Source: Trueperaceae bacterium (lineage in GTDB: Bacteria > Deinococcota > Deinococci > Deinococcales > Trueperaceae). From it: 5,514 nt of DNA. Each line of letters starts with the position of its first letter. Position 1 is the stretch's first letter. The DNA is taken from assembly GCA_007130445.1 (NCBI GenBank), contig SLSM01000286.1:1-5514 (forward strand), given 5' to 3'. Of this stretch, positions 1 through 5,514 are shown piece after piece. The notes beneath the pieces are model-generated. The model was not told the DNA's origin. It saw nothing but the letters and a program-made list of their open reading frames with translations, and ran no database searches. The position numbers and the translations under genes were made by a program.

Positions 1-167
<167 letters not shown>

Positions 168-178
<11 letters not shown>

Positions 179-920
179 GCGCGTACTCCATCTCGTAGCT
201 CGACATTCCGCCGAGGTCGTCCGGGAGGCCGACGGTCCGCAGCACGATCTGCCACGCGCCACCGACGATCTCGGCGCCTTCGAGCGAGAACCGCACGGCG
301 CCCGCCAGCACGGGGAACTCGAGCCGCTCGGTGTGCACTGCCCAGCCGATGGTCGTGTGCCAGCCGTCGCTCGGGGTGCCGTCGGCGTCGACCACCGCGG
401 CGTCCTCGTCGCCCTCCAGGTGACGCACGATCGCCTCCGGTACGTCCTCACGGGCGACGCCTTGCGTCTCCCACATCATCAACAGCGTGGCCGCCGCCGG
501 TGACTCGGCGAAGAACTCGAACTGCGCGACCGTCAAGTCGCGCGCTTCGAGGAAGGCGACGACCTCGGGATCGTCTTCGAGAGCCGAGCGGCCGAGCTCC
601 TCGAACGCCGCGGCGGACACGTGCACCTCGGTCACCACCACCCAGGCGTCGTCGCCCAACACCTCGACACGCAGGCGATGATCGAGATGCCCGGAGCCGC
701 CGTCGGTCGGCACGCGCACCTCGACCTCGCCGATGTCGTAGCGACCGCGCCAGCGCTCCTCGAACCAGGCCGTGCCGGTCGATCCGGGCTCGATCCGGCT
801 CCGATCGACGTCCGGAGCGAGCACGTCGGCGGGCGGCCCGGTCTCGGCGAGCGCGCTGCTCGTCGCGGCCAGGAGCAGGCAGATAACGCCTGCGCGAACC
901 CAGTTCCAGTCGAGTGGCAT
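168..920 (-). CDS. Exported 250-residue protein of unknown function
   Basis: The start is ATG at 920-918, preceded by a perfect AGGAGG (927-932) six bases away, and the stop is TGA at 170-168. The frame stays open upstream of 920, but the Shine-Dalgarno sequence and an immediate signal peptide fix this start. Residues 1-25 form a Sec signal peptide (MPLDWNWVRAG, then a hydrophobic stretch) with a signal peptidase I site SSALA|ET; there is no lipobox at the cleavage point. The mature part of 225 residues has no cysteine and no lysine and is visibly rich in Asp and Glu. It alternates short beta-like stretches (VEVRVP, HRLRVEVLG, AWVVVTEVHV, GAVRFSLEGAEIV, WQIVLRTV) with a more helical middle at about residues 105-155, and ends GMSSYEMEYAHAW. 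No transmembrane segment follows the signal, so it should be periplasmic or secreted. I do not recognise the family. It is first in a two-gene minus-strand unit, its stop overlapping the next start by 11 nt, and is divergent from the A2M gene. Confidence 0.85.
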
Positions 921-926
921 CGTCGT

Positions 927-932
927 CCTCCT
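927..932 (-). promoter_or_regulatory. Shine-Dalgarno of the 250-residue exported protein
   Basis: The minus strand reads AGGAGG, six bases before the ATG at 920. This exact, well-spaced site decides the start within a frame that stays open much further upstream. Confidence 0.85.
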
Positions 933-981
933 CTCGGACGTGACGGCAGCACCGTGTGCCGGCCAATGGAACGCGACGGTA

Positions 982-1019
982 GGGAGCGGCGGAGTGGTCG
1001 TTCGCATGCTAGCGCTCCC
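982..1019. repeat. Inverted repeat GGGAGCG / CGCTCCC
   Basis: Perfect 7-bp arms, GGGAGCG at 982-988 and CGCTCCC at 1013-1019, are separated by 24 bases. If the minus-strand transcript starts upstream of it, this could fold in the 5' leader of the exported-protein operon; otherwise it may be a split operator. In DNA this rich in GC, a 7-bp arm pair can arise by chance. Confidence 0.3.
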
Positions 1020-1055
1020 GGCACGCGCGTTGCGAGGCGCCGGCGTCGCCGCGAT

Positions 1056-1075
1056 CACAGCCATCACACGCTGTG
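1056..1075. promoter_or_regulatory. Candidate operator: CACAGC-N8-GCTGTG
   Basis: Perfect 6-bp inverted arms (1056-1061 and 1070-1075) with an 8-base spacer form a 20-bp dyad of the size bound by dimeric helix-turn-helix regulators. GATC sequences at 1053-1056 and 1079-1082 border it. It lies 22 bases upstream of the candidate plus-strand -10 at 1098, overlapping or just upstream of the place where a -35 would be. No known operator consensus is assigned. Confidence 0.3.
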
Positions 1076-1128
1076 GGAGATCCCGCATGCGTCGTGCTAG
1101 CCTTTCTCCAGAACGTCCAGCACGCGTC

Positions 1129-1133
1129 GGAGG
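1129..1133 (+). promoter_or_regulatory. Shine-Dalgarno of the A2M gene
   Basis: GGAGG ends six bases before the ATG at 1140. An in-frame TAG at 1098-1100 closes the frame upstream and no other start codon lies between, so this site supports ATG 1140 over the internal GTG at 1218. Confidence 0.85.
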
Positions 1134-1139
1134 CCCATC

Positions 1140-4100
1140 ATGGGTGCGTCGAACCGTCTCCCTTCCCTGCCCACTGGCACCCTCGTACGACGCCGGTCGC
1201 ACACGGCCGGTTCCACGGTGCGACGCCTCTGGCGCCTGACGCTCGCCGCGCTCGCCGTGGCGTGCGCGCCGCTGGTCGCGTTTGCCCAAGACGCCCCGAT
1301 CCCCGAGCGCTTCGCCACCACGCGCTCGGCCACCGACTACCCCGGCGGCGACCTCACGCCGATCTTCGACATCAGCCTGGAGCGCTGTCACGCCACCTGC
1401 CTCCGGCTCGACCAGTGCCTGGTCTTCACCTTCGACATGCGCAACGGCGCCTGCTTCCCCAAGGGCGCCGTCGGTGAGCCGATCGCCTTCGAGGGCGCGC
1501 TCTCGGGCGTGATCACCGTCCACGGCGCCGACGTCCTGGAACGGGCGCGAGACGCGCTGGCGACGCTGGGGTTCCTCACCGCCAGCGACGTGGACGCGGC
1601 ACGCGAGCAGGCGCTCACCATGGCCGAGCGCTACCAGGCCGACGGCATGACGGAAGCCGCGCTGCTGGCGGCGGCCCGAACCCAACCACGCGCCCAGGCG
1701 ATCCGCTGGACGGGAGCGGCCGTGACCGTGGAAGACGGCGGCGCGGCCTGGCTCGCACACGCACGCGCCCTCGCGGACGAGGCCGAGCGCAACCGGAACG
1801 AGCGCTTCGACCTGCACCGCCAGGCCGCGAACGCCGCCCTCAACGCCAGCTTGCGGCTCGGCGAGCGCGAACGCGCCGAGGCCCTCGTGCTGATGGCGCT
1901 GTCGCTGGAGGTCGGCTTCCGCGGGCAAGACGCGCTGGCCGCGCTGCGCCTCGCGGACCAGCTCCGCCCCGGCGTAGCGCCCGACGACCTCGCCCGGCTG
2001 CGCGAGCGCTTCGGCTTCCGCGTGCTCGCGCACGACGTCGACGCCAGCGGCCCCACGCCACGCATCTGCGTCAGCCTCTCGGAGGCCCTCTCCACCACCC
2101 GCGACTACGCGCCCTTCGTCGTCGTCGACGCACCCGGAACCGCCCTCGAGGTGGAAGGGCAGCAGCTCTGCGTGGCGGGCGTCGCCTACGGCGAGCGATA
2201 CCGGCTGACGCTGCGCGCCGGGCTCCCCGGCGCCAGCGGCGACGCGCTCATGGCCGACGTGCCGCTCGACGTCTACGTGCGCGACCGCGACCCGTCGGTG
2301 CGCTTCCCCGGCCGCGGCTACGTGCTCCCCGTCTCGGGGCCGCGCGCGCTGCCGGTCGAGACCGTCAACGCCGATCGCCTCGAGCTGCGGCTGCTGCGCG
2401 TCTCGGACCGCAACCTGGTCGCCGCCATCCGCGAGGGGCAGTTCGCCCAGGCGCTCGGCTTCTGGGAGGGCGAGCGCTTCGAGTCGCTGCTCGCGGAGCC
2501 CGTTTGGGAGGGCACGGCACGCCTCGAGGGCCAACTCAACCGCACCACCGCCTCGCGGCTGCCGCTCGACGAGGCCGGCGCGCTGGAGCCGGGCGTCTAC
2601 GTCCTGCGCGCGAGCGTCCCCGGGACCGAGCCGTTCACCACGCCGCCGGCCACGCAGTGGTTCATGGTCTCCGACCTCGGCGTCACCGCGCTCTCGGGCA
2701 GCGATGGCCTACACGTGGTCGTGCAGCGCCTGTCCGACGGCCAGGGCGTCGCGGGCCTGCGCGTGGCGCTGCTCGCGCGCTCGAACCGCGTGCTCGCCGA
2801 GGCCGTCAGCGACGACCAGGGCTTGGTGCGCTTCGGCGCCGCCCTGACGCTCGGCACGGGCGCCGCGGCGCCGGTCATGGTGATCGTCGAGGGCGACGAC
2901 GACGTGGCCGTGCTCTCGCTCGACGACGCCGAGTTCGACCTCTCCGACCGCGGTGTCGCAGGGCGCCCCACCCCCGGGCCGATCGACGTCTACCTGACCA
3001 CCGACCGCGGCGCGTACCGGCCCCTCGACGTGATCCACGTCACGGCCTTGGCGCGCGACACGAGCGCGCGCGCCATCGCCGGCCTGCCGCTCAGCGCGCG
3101 GCTGCTGCGGCCCGACGGCGTCGAGTACGCGCGCAGCCTCTCCGAGCACGAGCGCGCGGGCGGGCACGTCTTCTCGTTGCGGCTCGGCAGCGACGTGCCG
3201 CGCGGCATCTGGCGCGTCGACATCCACGCCGACCCGGACGTTCCCGCGCTGGCCAGCCGCACCGTGCTCGTCGAGGACTTCGTGCCCGAGCGCATCGACG
3301 TCGAGCTGTCGCTCGACGAGGGCCCGATCGACCTCGCCGCGCCGCCCGACCTGTTCGTGGAGGTTCGGCACGGCTTCGGCCCACCCGCGGCGGGGCTGCC
3401 GCTCTCGGGCAGCGTGAGCGTCTCCACCACCGACGAGGTGGAGGGGTGGCCGCGCTACCGCTTCGGCCGCTTCGACGAGCGCGTCGACACGCAGCGGCAC
3501 GCGTTCGAGCCGGGACTCGTCAGCGACGCCGACGGCCGGCTGGTCGCGCCCCTGCCCGTGGGCCGCGTCACGCTCGATCCGCGACCGTACGTGCTCGACG
3601 TGCGCGCGACGATCGTCGACGGCGCCTCGCGCCCCGTCGAGCGCAGCCTCACGCGCGCGCTGCGCCCCACGGCGCCGGTGGTAGGCATCCGGCCCGGCTT
3701 CGACGACGACCTGCCGGAGGACGCCGAGGCCACCTTCGACCTCGTGCTGGTCGGACCCGACGGCGCGCTGGTGCCTGGCGACCTGCGCTGGCAGGTCGAC
3801 CGCGTCCAGACCCGCTACCAGTGGTTCAGTCTCGACGGGCGCTGGTACTGGGAGCCCGTGAGTGAGCGGCAGCGCGTGGCCGACGGCGTGGTGCGCGTGA
3901 CGGACGGCCCGGCCCGGATCGCCGTGCCGGTCACGTGGGGCCGCCACGAGCTGCGCGTGACCCGCGAGGGCGCCGCGTACGCCAGCGCCTCGGTGCCCTT
4001 CTCGGCGGGCTGGTTCGCCGCCGACACGACACGCGAGACGCCCGACCTGCTCGAGGTGTCGCTCGACGCGACCGAGTATGCACCGGGCGACACCGCTCGC

Positions 4101-5514
4101 CTGCGAGTCGTCCCCGAGCACGCCGGCGTGGCGCTCGTCACCGTCCTCTCCGACCGGGTGGTGGCCATGCGCCTCGTCCAGGTCGAGGGCGAGACCACCG
4201 TCGAGCTGCCCGTGACCGACGAGTGGGGCACCGGCGTCTACGTCACCGCCAGCCTGATCCGACCCAGCGACGGCCCCGAGCACCTGAGTTCGCGCAGTCT
4301 CGGCCTGGCCCACGCGGTCGTGCCGCCGGGCGACCGCGCGCTCGAGGCGGTGCTGCGCGTGCCCGACGAGACCCGCTCGCGCGGGCGCCTGGACGTGGTG
4401 CTCGAGCTGCCGGGCGGCGTCGACGGGCCCGCCTACGCCACGGTCGCCGCGGTCGACCTCGGGGTGCTCACGCTGACCGGCTTCGCGGCGCCCGACCCGC
4501 TCGGGCACCTGTTCGGGCAGCGGCGCCTGGGGGTCGCGATCCGCGACCTGTACGGCCGGCTGATCGACGCCCGCCACGGGGCGATGGGGCAGGTCCGCTC
4601 CGGCGGCGGCCTCGACGCCGACACCGCCCTGAGCGACGGCCCCGTCCCGGCCGAGGACCTGTTGGCCTTCTTCGCCGGCCCGGTGGAGCTCACCGACGGC
4701 CGCGCCGAGCTCTCGTTCGACCTGCCCGCCTTCGCCGGCACCGTGCGGGTGATGGCGGTCGTGTGGACCGACCACGCCGTCGGACAGGCGCAGGCCGACG
4801 TGCTGGTGCGCGACCCGGTGGTGGTGCAGCCCAGCCTGCCGCGCTTCATGACGCCGGGCGACGCGAGCCGCCTGCGGCTCGAGCTGACCCACGTCACCGG
4901 CCCGGCGGGCGCGATGGCCCTGACGGTCGAGGGCCACGGCCTGGGCGCGGCGCCGCCGAGCGTCGTGCTGGACGAGGGCGGGCGCGCCGTGCTCGACCTG
5001 CCCCTGCGTCCCACCGACGTGGGCGACCACGAGTACCGCGTGACGCTCACCACGCCCGACGGGCACGAACTCACGCGCGAGGTGCGCCTGAGCGTGCGCC
5101 ACACCGACCCGGTGAGCGCGCGCACGTCGCGCGTGATGCTGGCGCCAAGCGAGCGCTTCCGCTTTGACGACGCCGCGCTGGCCGGCTTCCGGGCCGGCAC
5201 CACCCGCGCGACGCTGGTCGCCGGCGCCGGCGCCGCGCTCGACACGCCGGGCCTGATCCAGCGGCTGCTCACGTACCCGTACGGGTGCACCGAGCAGATC
5301 GCTTCGAGTTTGCAGCCGTTGCTGCTGGCGCCCGAGATCGTGGTCGACATGGGCCTCATGAGCCAGGCCGAGCTGAGCGAGTTCGTCCAGGTCGCGATCG
5401 ACCGCATCCTCACGCGGCAGCGGCGCGACGGCGGCTTCGGGCTGTGGGGCACCGACTGGTACGACCCGTGGCTCGACGCCTACGTCACCGACGTGCTGCT
5501 GCGCGCCGAGGCGC
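1140..5514 (+). CDS. PAN-domain alpha-2-macroglobulin family protein (partial, C-terminus beyond window)
   Basis: This gene encodes a bacterial A2M-type protease trap; 1458 codons are visible without a stop. In this family a protease that cuts the bait region triggers collapse of the protein and exposes a reactive Cys-Gln thioester that binds it covalently. Domains, by residue: signal peptide 1-49 (cleavage near VAFA|QD); PAN/Apple-like 57-110 with Cys 83, 87, 93, 105 and the motif CFPKG; helical TPR-like region about 130-305; a beta-rich part with Cys310 and Cys344 and VRFPGRGYVLP from 387; macroglobulin domain 515-605 (SGSDGLHV 519, FDLSDRG 599); MG2-type domain from 615 (TDRGAYRP 621-628); VEDFVPER 711-718; YQWF 893; bait-region domain about 968-1090; FGQRRLG 1125; A2M core domain about 1170-1260 (SLPRF 1232-1236); thioester domain with YPYGCTEQ, Cys1383 and Gln1386. 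Proteins of this design usually run to about 1800-1900 residues, so several hundred residues, including most of the thioester domain, are missing. It is probably periplasmic. A weak lipobox-like LAVAC (38-42) leaves lipid anchoring possible. Family assignment is firm; the protease-trap role is inferred from the family. Confidence 0.96.
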   Translation, partial: MGASNRLPSLPTGTLVRRRSHTAGSTVRRLWRLTLAALAVACAPLVAFAQDAPIPERFATTRSATDYPGGDLTPIFDISLERCHATCLRLDQCLVFTFDMRNGACFPKGAVGEPIAFEGALSGVITVHGADVLERARDALATLGFLTASDVDAAREQALTMAERYQADGMTEAALLAAARTQPRAQAIRWTGAAVTVEDGGAAWLAHARALADEAERNRNERFDLHRQAANAALNASLRLGERERAEALVLMALSLEVGFRGQDALAALRLADQLRPGVAPDDLARLRERFGFRVLAHDVDASGPTPRICVSLSEALSTTRDYAPFVVVDAPGTALEVEGQQLCVAGVAYGERYRLTLRAGLPGASGDALMADVPLDVYVRDRDPSVRFPGRGYVLPVSGPRALPVETVNADRLELRLLRVSDRNLVAAIREGQFAQALGFWEGERFESLLAEPVWEGTARLEGQLNRTTASRLPLDEAGALEPGVYVLRASVPGTEPFTTPPATQWFMVSDLGVTALSGSDGLHVVVQRLSDGQGVAGLRVALLARSNRVLAEAVSDDQGLVRFGAALTLGTGAAAPVMVIVEGDDDVAVLSLDDAEFDLSDRGVAGRPTPGPIDVYLTTDRGAYRPLDVIHVTALARDTSARAIAGLPLSARLLRPDGVEYARSLSEHERAGGHVFSLRLGSDVPRGIWRVDIHADPDVPALASRTVLVEDFVPERIDVELSLDEGPIDLAAPPDLFVEVRHGFGPPAAGLPLSGSVSVSTTDEVEGWPRYRFGRFDERVDTQRHAFEPGLVSDADGRLVAPLPVGRVTLDPRPYVLDVRATIVDGASRPVERSLTRALRPTAPVVGIRPGFDDDLPEDAEATFDLVLVGPDGALVPGDLRWQVDRVQTRYQWFSLDGRWYWEPVSERQRVADGVVRVTDGPARIAVPVTWGRHELRVTREGAAYASASVPFSAGWFAADTTRETPDLLEVSLDATEYAPGDTARLRVVPEHAGVALVTVLSDRVVAMRLVQVEGETTVELPVTDEWGTGVYVTASLIRPSDGPEHLSSRSLGLAHAVVPPGDRALEAVLRVPDETRSRGRLDVVLELPGGVDGPAYATVAAVDLGVLTLTGFAAPDPLGHLFGQRRLGVAIRDLYGRLIDARHGAMGQVRSGGGLDADTALSDGPVPAEDLLAFFAGPVELTDGRAELSFDLPAFAGTVRVMAVVWTDHAVGQAQADVLVRDPVVVQPSLPRFMTPGDASRLRLELTHVTGPAGAMALTVEGHGLGAAPPSVVLDEGGRAVLDLPLRPTDVGDHEYRVTLTTPDGHELTREVRLSVRHTDPVSARTSRVMLAPSERFRFDDAALAGFRAGTTRATLVAGAGAALDTPGLIQRLLTYPYGCTEQIASSLQPLLLAPEIVVDMGLMSQAELSEFVQVAIDRILTRQRRDGGFGLWGTDWYDPWLDAYVTDVLLRAEA

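Larger units (their letters stand above)
921..1139. promoter_or_regulatory. Divergent intergenic region with control elements for both flanking units
   Basis: This 219-bp stretch lies between the starts of the minus-strand unit (920) and the plus-strand A2M gene (1140), so it must carry both promoters. I see no good -35/-10 pair. The best guesses are the plus-strand TAGCCT at 1098-1103 preceded by TG one base earlier (an extended -10), which would give a leader of about 30 nt, and the minus-strand TAGCAT at 1011-1006. Both sit in a GCTAGC hexamer (1096-1101 and 1008-1013), and neither has a convincing TTGACA-like box. Two inverted repeats listed separately may be operators. No small gene is visible here. 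Confidence 0.6.

Noticed and set aside
1074..1084. GGGA-GA-TCCC as a hairpin or terminator
   Set aside because: Arms are only 4 bp with a 2-base centre and no T-run follows; too small to be meaningful.
1218..1244. Twin-arginine (Tat) export motif in the A2M signal peptide
   Set aside because: The residues read VRRLWRLTL; arginine sits where the second hydrophobic residue of the Tat motif belongs, and a disulfide-rich protein is more likely to use Sec.
1251..1265. Lipobox in the A2M signal peptide (LAVAC)
   Set aside because: E. coli A2M is a lipoprotein, but here the -3 position is Ala rather than Leu, and a good signal peptidase I site (AFA|QD) follows seven residues later. Kept only as a minor alternative.
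921..2534. Minus-strand open frame continuing upstream of the 250-residue exported protein
   Set aside because: It lies antisense to the A2M gene, has no family features and is rich in low-complexity Arg/Ala/Gly/Glu. The true start at 920 has a perfect Shine-Dalgarno and a signal peptide.
2504..3865. Plus-strand open frame of about 450 codons in another frame
   Set aside because: It overlaps the A2M gene in a different frame and its translation is dominated by Arg, Ala and Pro, as expected for a shadow frame.
2709..5102. Minus-strand open frame of nearly 800 codons
   Set aside because: It is antisense to well-recognised A2M domains. High GC removes stop codons from shadow frames, and the translation is a His/Arg/Gly/Ala-rich string with no recognisable domain.
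3935..5167. Plus-strand open frame of about 410 codons
   Set aside because: Same reason: an arginine-rich shadow of the A2M gene with no domain features.

Overview
The window comes from a very GC-rich bacterial chromosome (estimated by eye at roughly 70% or above, with third codon positions almost always G or C). It holds three protein genes around one divergent intergenic region, and all three products begin with an export signal. I see no tRNA, rRNA, mobile element, CRISPR array or convincing terminator.

Right side, plus strand (1140 to the end): one large open gene that runs off the window. It encodes at least 1458 residues of a bacterial alpha-2-macroglobulin (A2M) protein. The order is signal peptide, PAN/Apple-type four-cysteine domain, helical TPR-like region, a series of macroglobulin domains, bait-region domain, A2M core domain, and the start of the thioester domain with an intact YPYGCTEQ motif. 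This is the longest coding feature here. It is easily missed by stop-to-stop ORF callers because its stop codon lies outside the window, while spurious antisense frames of about 2.4 kb cover it.

Left side, minus strand: a 250-residue exported protein that I do not recognise (168-920). Its stop overlaps by 11 nt the start of a second exported protein (178 to below 1), of which only 59 codons are in the window. The signal peptide of this second gene contains four tandem 9-bp units coding for (Val-Val-Ala)4. The two genes look like an operon transcribed away from the A2M gene.

Middle (921-1139): a 219-bp divergent control region with a strong Shine-Dalgarno sequence for each flanking gene, two short inverted repeats and weak candidate -10 elements.

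The three products together contain a single lysine in 1767 codons. The extreme GC content and near absence of lysine fit a high-GC, possibly salt-adapted bacterium. From general knowledge, PAN-A2M proteins of this design are common in Alphaproteobacteria such as Rhodobacterales. A high-GC Deinococcota lineage such as Trueperaceae is an alternative I cannot exclude. The likely shared setting is the cell envelope: the A2M protein would trap incoming proteases in the periplasm, and the two divergent exported proteins may or may not serve the same purpose.
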